Assembly (NCBI RefSeq): GCF_014235875.1
Contig: NZ_JACJUK010000007.1
Coordinates: forward strand, 100,261 to 164,260
Source of the DNA: Croceivirga lutea
GTDB lineage: Bacteria; Bacteroidota; Bacteroidia; Flavobacteriales; Flavobacteriaceae
Length of the DNA: 64,000 nt
Reading direction: 5' to 3'
Shown: positions 56,701 to 64,000 of the stretch, in pieces
Layout: every line of letters begins with the position of its first letter
How positions within the stretch are numbered: the stretch's first letter is position 1
Position numbers and translations under genes: made by a program
Notes under the pieces: model-generated
What the model was told of the DNA's origin: nothing
Seen by the model: only the letters and a program-made list of their open reading frames with translations
Databases searched by the model: none

Positions 56701-56745
56701 CAGGACTTAACAGGATAGTCTGAGCAATTCCAAATTGTATTTTCA
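56701..56745 (+). promoter_or_regulatory. CAGGAT-box promoter for the three-sulfatase and rhaT unit
   Basis: CAGGAC at 56701-56706 and CAGGAT at 56711-56716 are exactly 10 bp apart. TATTTTCA at 56738-56745 sits 22 bp after the end of the proximal box, a two-mismatch -7 element. The sulfatase ATG is at 56799. Confidence 0.55.
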
Positions 56746-56798
56746 GGGATTAAGAAATAAACATTTAAGGTTTCCAATCGCTCAAGCAATCTCTTAAA

Positions 56799-58220
56799 AT
56801 GAAAAAACTCATCATATACCTATTTACTTGCAGTCTCTTGGCCGCATCATGTAAGGATATGACACAAAAAAAAGAAGTAAGCCAGCCTAACAAACCTAAA
56901 AACATACTGTTTATTGCGGTTGATGATTTACGGCCTGAATTGAATTTTTATGGGGCAAAGCATATAGCATCACCCAACTTGGATAAACTGGCCAGCGAGA
57001 GCATGGTCTTCAATCGTGCGTATTGTAATGTGCCTGTATGTGGTGCATCAAGGGCAAGTTTACTTACCGGTTCCAGACCTACACGTTATCGATTTTTAGA
57101 TGCTCGAACCCAGAAAGATGCAGATTACCCAGAAGCAGTCTCATTACCCCAGTTGTTAAAACAAAATGGTTATACGACCATATCTAACGGAAAGATTTAC
57201 CATAATGGTAAAGATGATATTGCCGCGTGGGATTCCAGATGGTTTCCCAAAGGCAATGTAAGGGACTATCAAATGCCCAATAATGCAAAAGAAGCATTAG
57301 ATATTGGTTACGGACCGGCCTTCGAGACCATTGAAATTGCGGACAGCACCTATTTTGATGGTAAAATAGCCCAAAAAGGCATTGCGGATTTAAGAAAATT
57401 GCAGCATGGAGACCAACCATTTTTTCTTGCCCTCGGTTTTATGAAACCCCATTTACCTTTTAATGCCCCAAGGAAATATTGGGATTTATATGATAGAAGC
57501 AAAATTGAATTACCTGAAAGCCATACGCAGCCAAAAAGTACACCCAAAAAGGCATTTCATAATTTTGGCGAATTGCGTCAGTATAATAATATTCCCAAAA
57601 AAGGAGATATTCCAGAGCCATTGGCAAAAGAACTCATTCACGGGTATTATGCTTGTGTGAGTTATGTTGATTCCCAAATAGGTTTAGTCTTAGACGAATT
57701 GAAACGATTGAATCTAGAAGATGATACGATTGTTATTCTATGGGGTGATCATGGTTGGAATTTGGGAGACCACAAATTATGGTGTAAACATGTCACTTTT
57801 GAAACTGCTTTAAGAACACCCTTACTACTAAAAGTTCCTGGAAAAACCAATGGGCAAACAACAAATGCGATTACAGAATATATCGACATTTACCCCAGTT
57901 TGGCCGAATTGGTTGGCCTAGAGGTGCCAAAGACCGTTCAAGGCCAAAGTTTTGTACCTCTCTTAAATGGGGAACCACAAGAAAAGGATTGGGCGGTATC
58001 TAAATTTAAGGATGCGGTGACTTTAATTAAAGGTGATTTGTTTTATACCGAATGGACAAAGGATGATGGTGTTGCCTATGCCCGAATGTTGTTCGATCAT
58101 AAAACAGACCCGTTAGAATTGAATAATTTGGCGGAGCTTCCAGAACATCAAGAAACAGTAAGCCAATTGGCGAAGGAATTAAGGGAGAAATGGGGAGAGG
58201 ATTTTTTACAAAAAAACTAG
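56799..58220 (+). CDS. S1-family sulfatase, iduronate-2-sulfatase-like
   Basis: 473 aa with lipobox LAASC near residue 18. [17 protein letters not shown] is almost the same first metal motif as in the protein at 52559. C81 in CGASR is the formylglycine precursor (Ala replaces Pro, accepted by the signature), followed by [23 protein letters not shown] and [18 protein letters not shown] follow. S1_7-like. It is the first gene after the CAGGAT box at 56701 and 34 bp before the next sulfatase, so it heads a unit of three sulfatases and RhaT. Confidence 0.93.
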   Translation: MKKLIIYLFTCSLLAASCKDMTQKKEVSQPNKPKNILFIAVDDLRPELNFYGAKHIASPNLDKLASESMVFNRAYCNVPVCGASRASLLTGSRPTRYRFLDARTQKDADYPEAVSLPQLLKQNGYTTISNGKIYHNGKDDIAAWDSRWFPKGNVRDYQMPNNAKEALDIGYGPAFETIEIADSTYFDGKIAQKGIADLRKLQHGDQPFFLALGFMKPHLPFNAPRKYWDLYDRSKIELPESHTQPKSTPKKAFHNFGELRQYNNIPKKGDIPEPLAKELIHGYYACVSYVDSQIGLVLDELKRLNLEDDTIVILWGDHGWNLGDHKLWCKHVTFETALRTPLLLKVPGKTNGQTTNAITEYIDIYPSLAELVGLEVPKTVQGQSFVPLLNGEPQEKDWAVSKFKDAVTLIKGDLFYTEWTKDDGVAYARMLFDHKTDPLELNNLAELPEHQETVSQLAKELREKWGEDFLQKN

Positions 58221-58254
58221 GATGGCGTAAATAAAATTTTCGATTGGATAGCAA

Positions 58255-59748
58255 ATGGTAGAAATCAATTTTAAAAATAAAAAAAATAAGGGGCAAACTT
58301 TTCGGTTGGCACTATGTATTGTTTTACCAATAATCCTTTTTTCTTGTGGGGAGAAAGCACAAGAAAAGGAAAGGGTTGTTGAAAAGAAGCCTAATATCAT
58401 TTACATCTTGGCCGACGATTTGGGTTATGGCGATTTAAGCATTACAGGACAGAAAAAATTTGAAACCCCAAATTTGGATAAGCTCGCCCAAGATGGTATA
58501 CTTTTTACGCAAAACTATTCCGGTTCCACAGTCTGTGCGCCCTCTCGTTCTGCTTTAATGACAGGTCTGCATACGGGCCATACCTTCATAAGGGGCAACA
58601 AAGAAATTAGGCCAGAAGGGCAATACCCATTGGATTCATCAGTGATCACCGTTGCAGAACTTTTAAAATCCGCAGGCTACGTTACCGGGGCCTTTGGTAA
58701 ATGGGGCCTAGGGTATCCCGGTTCTGAAGGTGACCCCAACCGGCAAGGATTTGATATGTTCTATGGCTATAATTGTCAGCGAATGGGTCATAATTACTAT
58801 CCTTATCATTTATGGGAGAATCAAAATAAAGTAGCCCTAATAGACAATGAGGGTAAAAAAGAAGGAACGTATGCGCCGGATGAGATACATCAAAAATCAT
58901 TGGAGTTTCTAGAAAAAAATAAGGACACGACTTTTTTTATGTATTATCCGTCCATTATTCCCCACGCCGAGCTTTTGGTACCTGATAGCTTGCTCCAAAA
59001 ATTCCGAGGAAAATATTTACCCGAAAAGGAATATGTTGGTCTAGATGATGGTACACAGTATCGAAAAGGCCCTTACGGTTCACAAAAGGAAGCCCATGCG
59101 GCCTTTGCTGCAATGGTGTATTTGTTGGATAAGCAGGTTGGTGAAATTCGAAAGAAAGTTGAAGATTTGGGTATTGCTGACAGTACGCTGATTGTCTTCA
59201 CTTCTGATAATGGTCCGCATCAAGAGGGAGGTGCTGACCCCGATTATTTTAATAGTAATGCACAATTTAAGGGATATAAACGAGATGTATATGAAGGGGG
59301 CATTCGGGTACCGATGATTGCCTTTTGGCCAAAAACCATTAAGGAAAATTCTGTTTCTGAACATGTATCCGCATTTTGGGATTTTCTTCCAACGGTTGTA
59401 GATTTAGTGGATTTATCCCATTCTGAAAATACGGATGGAATTTCCTTTCTGCCAGAATTGCTCGGTGAAGAACAACGTAAACATGATTTCCTGTACTGGG
59501 AGTTTCATGAACGGGGAGGCAAACAGGCCGTTCGAATGGGAGATTGGAAAGGGATTCGTTTGAATATGGCCAACAATCCAGATGCCGCAATTGAATTGTA
59601 TGATTTAAGTGCAGACCCTGGTGAGGAAAATAATATAGCAGAAGACAATCCGGTAATCGTAGCTAGGATTGAACAAATCATGAAGGAAGAACGAACACCA
59701 TCTGAAGTATTTCGCTTTGAATTTGAAAATTACCAGAACAATGAATAA
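58255..59748 (+). CDS. S1-family arylsulfatase-like sulfatase, lipoprotein
   Basis: 497 aa with lipobox LFSC near residue 31. ILADDLGYGDLSITGQ is a classical arylsulfatase start, C94 in CAPSR the catalytic precursor with SALMTGLHTGHTFIRGN, then GAFGKWGLGYPGSEGDPNRQGFD and FTSDNGPHQEGGADPDYF, and a C-terminal FLYWEFHERGGKQAVRMGDWKGIR typical of the branch. It resembles S1_20-type sulfatases, but I do not fix the subfamily. Its stop overlaps the next gene's ATG by 8 bp, so translation of the two sulfatases is coupled. Confidence 0.93.
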   Translation: MVEINFKNKKNKGQTFRLALCIVLPIILFSCGEKAQEKERVVEKKPNIIYILADDLGYGDLSITGQKKFETPNLDKLAQDGILFTQNYSGSTVCAPSRSALMTGLHTGHTFIRGNKEIRPEGQYPLDSSVITVAELLKSAGYVTGAFGKWGLGYPGSEGDPNRQGFDMFYGYNCQRMGHNYYPYHLWENQNKVALIDNEGKKEGTYAPDEIHQKSLEFLEKNKDTTFFMYYPSIIPHAELLVPDSLLQKFRGKYLPEKEYVGLDDGTQYRKGPYGSQKEAHAAFAAMVYLLDKQVGEIRKKVEDLGIADSTLIVFTSDNGPHQEGGADPDYFNSNAQFKGYKRDVYEGGIRVPMIAFWPKTIKENSVSEHVSAFWDFLPTVVDLVDLSHSENTDGISFLPELLGEEQRKHDFLYWEFHERGGKQAVRMGDWKGIRLNMANNPDAAIELYDLSADPGEENNIAEDNPVIVARIEQIMKEERTPSEVFRFEFENYQNNE

Positions 59749-61138
59749 ACTCCTCCGTATTATACCCTTGCTTATTCTCATAATAAGTTCTTGCAGTACT
59801 AAACCAAAAGAAATAACCAGACCCAATATCATCATCATCAATGTAGATGATATGGGGTGGAAAGATGTGGGTTTTATGGGCAGTCAATACTACGAAACCC
59901 CCAATTTAGATGAGTTGGCCAGCCAAGGTATGGTCTTTACCAACGGCTACGCTTCCGCTTCCAATTGTGCCCCGAGTAGGGCCTGTTTAATGACAGGTCA
60001 ATGGACGCCCCGGCACGGTGTTTATACTGTGAATTCTTCCGAACGCGGAAAAGCCAAAGACAGAAAACTTATTCCCACAAAAAATACCCACACCCTACCA
60101 ACTCAATTTAAGATACTTCCAGAAGTCCTGCAGGAAAACGGTTATACGACCTGCCAAGCCGGGAAATGGCATTTGAGCGACAACCCCTTGGAATACGGTT
60201 TTGATGTGAACATCGCAGGGGGTCATAACGGGCTCCCCAAAAGCTACTATCCTCCCTATAAAAATGTGACCATAGAAAAAGGAAGTGCGGAATACCTTAC
60301 GGATTTGATTGTTGAAAAAGCCCTAAAATTCATCGATACGGTTCAAAAACCTTTTTATTTAAACTATGCTCCTTACGCAGTACATGTGCCCATCATGCCC
60401 GTAGATAGTATTGTTCCTAAATACGCGAAAAAGTCGCCCTGGCAGGGTCAAGGAAACGCCGAATATGCCTCCATGGTCGATAATTTGGATAGGAATATCG
60501 GTTTGCTTGTCCACAAATTAAAGGAGAAGGGATTGTTTGAAAAAACAGTGATTGTCTTTACATCAGATAATGGAGGCTTGTACGGCATCACCAAACAAAA
60601 ACCCTTAAGGGCAGGTAAAGGTAGTTATTACGAAGGTGGAATCAGGGAACCTTTTTTCTTTGTTTTTAATGAAAAAATAAGGCCAGAGACAACATCGGAT
60701 ATTCCGATAACCAATCTGGACCTATTTCCAACAATTCTGCATTACGCTGGTGTTGCGTCAGACTCCCTTAACTTGGATGGTGAAAATTTAGCGGTGCTTT
60801 TGGAAGAGAAGGAAGAAAACTTGGAACGTCTGCTATTTTGGCATTTTCCCATTTATTTACAGGCCTATAATGTAGATGACAATGAAAACAGGGACCCTTT
60901 GTTTAGAACCCGTCCTGGTTCAGTGATAAGAAAAGGCGATTGGAAACTACATTATTATTTTGAAGATGATGGGATGGAATTGTACAACCTAGCTGATGAT
61001 ATTGGTGAAAAGAATAATCTTGTTGAAAAATATCCTGACAAAACCAACGAGCTGTTAGGCCTCTTGAAACAATGGTGGAAAAGAACCGATGCGCCAATTC
61101 CAGACCAGCTGAATCCTGAGTATGTAGAAAAAATATAA
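59741..61138 (+). CDS. S1-family sulfatase, lipoprotein
   Basis: 465 aa from ATG 59741; a TTG at 59717 lies within the previous gene. Lipobox IISSC near residue 16. IINVDDMGWKDVGFMG carries the metal Asp pair, C76 in CAPSR (ACLMTGQWTPRHG) is the catalytic precursor, AGKWHLSDNPLEYGFDVNIAGGHNG follows, then FTSDNGGLYG. The loop after KWHL is similar to that in the sulfatase at 35609 (GGTGSGSP), so both may recognise related substrates, possibly as S1_16-type enzymes. It starts inside the previous gene and ends 26 bp before rhaT. Confidence 0.92.
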   Translation: MNKLLRIIPLLILIISSCSTKPKEITRPNIIIINVDDMGWKDVGFMGSQYYETPNLDELASQGMVFTNGYASASNCAPSRACLMTGQWTPRHGVYTVNSSERGKAKDRKLIPTKNTHTLPTQFKILPEVLQENGYTTCQAGKWHLSDNPLEYGFDVNIAGGHNGLPKSYYPPYKNVTIEKGSAEYLTDLIVEKALKFIDTVQKPFYLNYAPYAVHVPIMPVDSIVPKYAKKSPWQGQGNAEYASMVDNLDRNIGLLVHKLKEKGLFEKTVIVFTSDNGGLYGITKQKPLRAGKGSYYEGGIREPFFFVFNEKIRPETTSDIPITNLDLFPTILHYAGVASDSLNLDGENLAVLLEEKEENLERLLFWHFPIYLQAYNVDDNENRDPLFRTRPGSVIRKGDWKLHYYFEDDGMELYNLADDIGEKNNLVEKYPDKTNELLGLLKQWWKRTDAPIPDQLNPEYVEKI

Positions 61139-61164
61139 TCTGAACCGATTTTAGTCCAAAAAGT

Positions 61165-62217
61165 ATGCAAGCACTATTAGGCGTATTATTTCATTCCTTA
61201 GGCGGCGTAGCGGCCGGTAGTTTTTATATGCCCTATAACAAGGTCAAGGGATGGGCATGGGAGAGTTATTGGATGGTGGGTGGTCTCATGTCTTGGTTAG
61301 TGGTGCCACCCATTGCCGCATGGTTGACCGTTCCGGGTTTTACTGAAATCATTGCTGATGCATCAGGAAGTTTACTCTTTTTCACCTACGTCATGGGACT
61401 GCTCTGGGGTGTTGGCGGACTATCCTACGGCTTGGGGATACGCTACCTTGGGATGTCTTTGGGCAATTCTGTTGTACTTGGATTTTGCGCTGCCTTTGGG
61501 GCATTGGTTCCGCCTATTTATTACAATCTAGTTCCTTCAGAGGGAAAGGTGACCTTTACCGAAATGTTGGCATCTACGGGGGGGCAGGTTGTTCTCTTGG
61601 GGGTGGTCGTTTGTATTTTGGGCATTGCGGTTTGCGGGAAGGCCGGAATGCTAAAAGAAAAACAGCTTTCTGACGCGGAAAAAAAGAAGACCGTGGTGGA
61701 GTTCAATCTCGTAAAGGGCTTAGTTGTGGCCATACTCTCCGGAATTCTAAGTGCCTTTTTCAATTTCGGTATTGAATCGGGCAAACCCTTGGCGGAGGCG
61801 GCCATAGCAGCAGGTCACGATAGTTTGTTTGCCAACAACGTCACTTTTGTGGTCATCCTTTGGGGCGGACTCACCACCAACCTCGTTTGGACCATCCTAT
61901 TAAGCCTTAAAAACAAATCATATACCGATTTCGTGAATACGGACTCCCCTATTGCCAAAAATATGGCTTTCGCTGCTTTAGCCGGATTCATCTGGTTTTT
62001 ACAGTTCTTTTTTTACGGAATGGGAGAAAGTAAACTAGGCAACGGAGCCAGCTCTTGGATACTGCATATGTCCACCATCATTTTAACCGCGAACCTGTGG
62101 GGCATCTATCGCAAAGAATGGAAAGGAGTCGCAAAAAAAACCAAAATGACCATAATCGCCGGTATTGGGGTTATTCTTTTGTCGGTGGTTTTGGTGGGGA
62201 TCGGGAATTCTATTTAA
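61165..62217 (+). CDS. rhaT: RhaT-type L-rhamnose:proton symporter
   Basis: 350 aa with about ten hydrophobic segments, close in length to E. coli RhaT (344 aa). The signature stretches match: GVAAGSFYMPYNKVKGWAWE and the VGGLMSW region (E. coli FYAPFKKVKKWSWE and VGGIVSW), GLLWGVGGLSYGLGIRYLGMS, FNLVKGLVVAILSGILSAF, GFIWFLQFFFYGMGESKLG and SSWILHMS. It should import L-rhamnose with a proton through the inner membrane. Its place at the end of a sulfatase unit is the best direct evidence that rhamnose is an end product of this PUL. No rhamnose isomerase or kinase is in the window. Confidence 0.94.
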   Translation: MQALLGVLFHSLGGVAAGSFYMPYNKVKGWAWESYWMVGGLMSWLVVPPIAAWLTVPGFTEIIADASGSLLFFTYVMGLLWGVGGLSYGLGIRYLGMSLGNSVVLGFCAAFGALVPPIYYNLVPSEGKVTFTEMLASTGGQVVLLGVVVCILGIAVCGKAGMLKEKQLSDAEKKKTVVEFNLVKGLVVAILSGILSAFFNFGIESGKPLAEAAIAAGHDSLFANNVTFVVILWGGLTTNLVWTILLSLKNKSYTDFVNTDSPIAKNMAFAALAGFIWFLQFFFYGMGESKLGNGASSWILHMSTIILTANLWGIYRKEWKGVAKKTKMTIIAGIGVILLSVVLVGIGNSI

Positions 62218-62591
62218 AAATGGTAATCTGACTACAGCTTTGAACTGCAACCTGCAATAAGGAACAAGTGCTAACCTAACACCATATTGGCTTTGTTAGT
62301 TATTCAAAATTAAACATGGGAAGTGTAGCGGTTATCGCAGAGGTACTTTAATGACCATGAACAGACTCAAGAATGGATAACAATTCTATCATAGTAAAAT
62401 TGGGATGCTAAGGCGAATTGGGTTCCTTCTAGCTTATTGACACCTGTTAAGATACTGCCTAGGAAAAAGAAGGGGTTGATTTTGTTAAGATAGTTAGGTT
62501 TACATACTTGTATAAATGAAAATTAAAAAGCCTGAACCATCCAGCAACACAGCTTGGAATAGTTCAGGCTAATTGTTTGACTTAAAGAAAT
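62218..62591. other. Intergenic region between rhaT and the discoidin-repeat gene
   Basis: 374 bp between convergent genes. The left part has no gene or clear terminator that I can support; the right part contains the hairpin terminator at 62529-62570 that serves the minus-strand gene. Confidence 0.6.
62529..62570 (-). terminator. Rho-independent terminator of the discoidin-repeat gene
   Basis: AGCCTGAAC (62529-62537) pairs with GTTCAGGCT (62562-62570); extra pairs lie inside the loop. On the minus strand the stem is followed by TTTTTAATTTTC, giving a good U-tract 22 bp beyond the stop codon. Confidence 0.88.
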
Positions 62592-64000
62592 TTATTTTGA
62601 AATCACAATGGATTCAACTTGCCTTTCAGTCCCTTTTATTATCTGTAAAAAATAAATCCCGTTGGGAAGAAAATCAAGATTTATTCTTTCGACAATCCCA
62701 TAATCGAAACCATAGTCCTTTTCGAACAAGGTCTTTCCGTTAGCATCGAAAACTACCAGTGAAACAGTTTCATTTTCTGATTTTTCCGTGAAGTTAACAA
62801 ACAGCTCACCGGACGTAGGATTCGGATATAAAGAAACGCTGGTATTTTCCTCTATCTCATTACTAGCAACAAACGCTTTGAGGTTTGTAGTACCTGTGGC
62901 CAGTGAACCAAAAACCCTCACCTCGGCTAGACTAAGTATTTCTGATCTAACATGACGAATCAATACATATCGACCACGAACGGAAATTCCGTTGAAATTT
63001 TGCAAATTTCCACTACCGGTCAATGTAGCTACCTCTGTAAAATCGTTTGGATCATTGCTTTCGCTATTTCCCACGTAAAGTTTCGCACCCTGTAAACGAC
63101 CAGAACAACAGTCCGTTCTATTGAACACTTCAATATTAGAAATATCATAGGTGTCACCAAGGTCTACGCGCCACCATGGATTAGCTTCTCTACTAGTGTG
63201 TGTAACACTATTTTGTGTATAATAATTCCCTGAAGCATTCCCATCTACTGCGAGGGCGGCAGACCCCGGCCAAACGGGTGAAGATGTTGATTGCACCGCA
63301 GGTTTGTTCAAGGCTAGGTTATTATCTGTAGTTGTATCGGTGCTTAACTCTCCGAACACCTGCACCTCGGCCAAACTCAGGAACTCCTGCCGCACGTGAC
63401 GAACCATCACATAACGCCCGCTGACATCGAGGTTATTGAAATTTTGCAAATTTCCACTACCGGTCAACGTAGCTACCTCTGTAAAATCGTTTGGATCATT
63501 GCTTTTGCTATTTCCCACGTAAAGTTTCGCACCCTGTAAACGCCCGGAACAACAGTCTGTTCTATTGAACACTTCAATATCAGAAATATCATAGGTGTCA
63601 CCAAGGTCTACGCGCCACCATGGATTAGCTTCTCTACCGGTGTGTGTAACGCTATTTTGTGTAAAATAATTCCCTAGAGTATTCCCATCTACGGCCCTGG
63701 ACGAGGGCCCGTCAAAATCTGTAGAAGACTGCACCGTGGGTTTGTTCAAAGCTATATTCGCTTTAGGCGCGTCGGTGCTTAACTCTCCGAACACCTGCAC
63801 CTCGGCCAAACTCAGGAACTCTTGCCGTACGTGACGAACCATCACATAACGCCCGCTGACATCGAGGTTATTGAAATTTTGCAAATTTCCACTACCGGTC
63901 AACGTAGCTACCTCTGTAAAATCGTTTGGATCATTGCTTTCGCTATTTCCCACGTAAAGTTTCGCACCCTGCAAACGCCCGGAACAACAGTCCGTTCTAT
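62592..64000 (-). CDS. Tandem discoidin (F5/8C, fucolectin-like) protein with T9SS sorting tail (5' end outside window)
   Basis: C-terminal 468 residues or so of a larger secreted protein; the frame stays open to the window edge and no credible start is present. Visible are one partial and two complete copies of an F5/8C/fucolectin-like domain (NLALNKPAVQS, WWRVDLGDTYDISDIEVFNRTDCCSGRLQGAKLYVGN, SLAEVQVFGEL), with repeat periods of 444 and 435 bp and nearly identical DNA. The last 75 residues are a type A T9SS tail (SLYPNPTSGELFVNF, LPNGIYFLQIIKGTE and a basic end), so it is secreted and attached to the surface. Such domains bind fucose or other sugars, so it may hold the polysaccharide. The catalytic part, if any, lies outside. 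Confidence 0.9.
   Translation of the reverse strand, partial: RTDCCSGRLQGAKLYVGNSESNDPNDFTEVATLTGSGNLQNFNNLDVSGRYVMVRHVRQEFLSLAEVQVFGELSTDAPKANIALNKPTVQSSTDFDGPSSRAVDGNTLGNYFTQNSVTHTGREANPWWRVDLGDTYDISDIEVFNRTDCCSGRLQGAKLYVGNSKSNDPNDFTEVATLTGSGNLQNFNNLDVSGRYVMVRHVRQEFLSLAEVQVFGELSTDTTTDNNLALNKPAVQSTSSPVWPGSAALAVDGNASGNYYTQNSVTHTSREANPWWRVDLGDTYDISNIEVFNRTDCCSGRLQGAKLYVGNSESNDPNDFTEVATLTGSGNLQNFNGISVRGRYVLIRHVRSEILSLAEVRVFGSLATGTTNLKAFVASNEIEENTSVSLYPNPTSGELFVNFTEKSENETVSLVVFDANGKTLFEKDYGFDYGIVERINLDFLPNGIYFLQIIKGTERQVESIVISK
63001..64000 (-). repeat. Tandem near-identical DNA repeats encoding discoidin domains
   Basis: The marker TGCAAATTTCCACTACCGG recurs at 63001, 63445 and 63880, spacings 444 and 435 bp (148 and 145 codons). 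Large parts of the units differ only by scattered single bases. They are in-frame protein repeats, not a CRISPR array. More copies may lie beyond the window. Confidence 0.9.

Noticed and set aside
63001..64000. Regular repeats that could suggest a CRISPR array
   Set aside because: Units are over 430 bp, in frame and encode discoidin domains; no short repeat-spacer pattern.
1..64000. Transposases, integrases, tRNA or rRNA genes
   Set aside because: None recognised on either strand, so no mobile-element boundary can be supported despite the accessory nature of the locus.

Overview
The window looks like chromosomal DNA of a marine flavobacterium (Bacteroidota, Flavobacteriaceae). The signs are a SusC/SusD pair, many lipoproteins with short SSC-type lipoboxes, a type IX secretion C-terminal tail, AT-rich intergenic DNA and promoters resembling the Bacteroidota -7 element TAnnTTTG. 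About 62 kb of the 64 kb forms one very large polysaccharide utilization locus (PUL). Its content points to a sulfated, rhamnose-rich polysaccharide, most likely ulvan from green algae: three GH78 alpha-L-rhamnosidase modules (one fused to a sulfatase), a GH106 rhamnosidase and a GH106-like relative, nine S1-type sulfatase modules, two heparinase II/III-like proteins, a BNR-4 propeller resembling ulvan lyases, and a RhaT-type L-rhamnose transporter. The substrate assignment is an inference; no experiment is available here.

Layout. 1-362: tail of an unrelated small membrane protein. 750-4901: GH78 and a sulfatase. 5445-10071: SusC/SusD uptake pair, closed by a clear terminator. 10212-15484: GH5, GH3 and a sodium:solute symporter. 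15498-17267 (minus): sulfatase, divergent from 17502-25466, which holds the sulfatase-GH78 fusion, a DUF5060 protein and a heparinase-like lyase. 25539-28266 (minus): exported Gfo/Idh/MocA oxidoreductase and a double DUF1080 protein. 28460-46784: DUF1080, nucleoside-hydrolase-like, ThuA, DUF1080, heparinase-like, sulfatase, GH106-like, GH106, BNR-4, sulfatase, and a DUF1961 gene broken by a stop. 46886-47785 (minus): AraC regulator. 48013-56593: GH78, exported enolase-superfamily protein, sulfatase, sugar isomerase, CBM9/PKD protein. 56799-62217: three sulfatases and RhaT. 62592-64000 (minus, incomplete): tandem discoidin-domain protein with a T9SS tail.

How it may work together: lyases and sulfatases cut and desulfate the polymer, SusC/D imports oligomers, periplasmic GH78/GH106/GH3/GH5 enzymes release monomers, and RhaT plus the SSS symporter take up sugars. 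A second branch (Gfo/Idh/MocA oxidoreductase, four DUF1080 domains, ThuA) looks like the oxidation-dependent 3-keto-glycoside cleavage route, embedded inside the sulfated-rhamnan PUL.

The strongest unexplained signal is regulatory. Eight transcription-unit heads carry a CAGGAT-like box in the same orientation as the gene, 21-22 bp (last base of the box to first base of the hexamer-like element) upstream of a TAnnTTTG-like -7 element. Several have a second copy exactly 10 bp further upstream. This would tie the dispersed units into one regulon.
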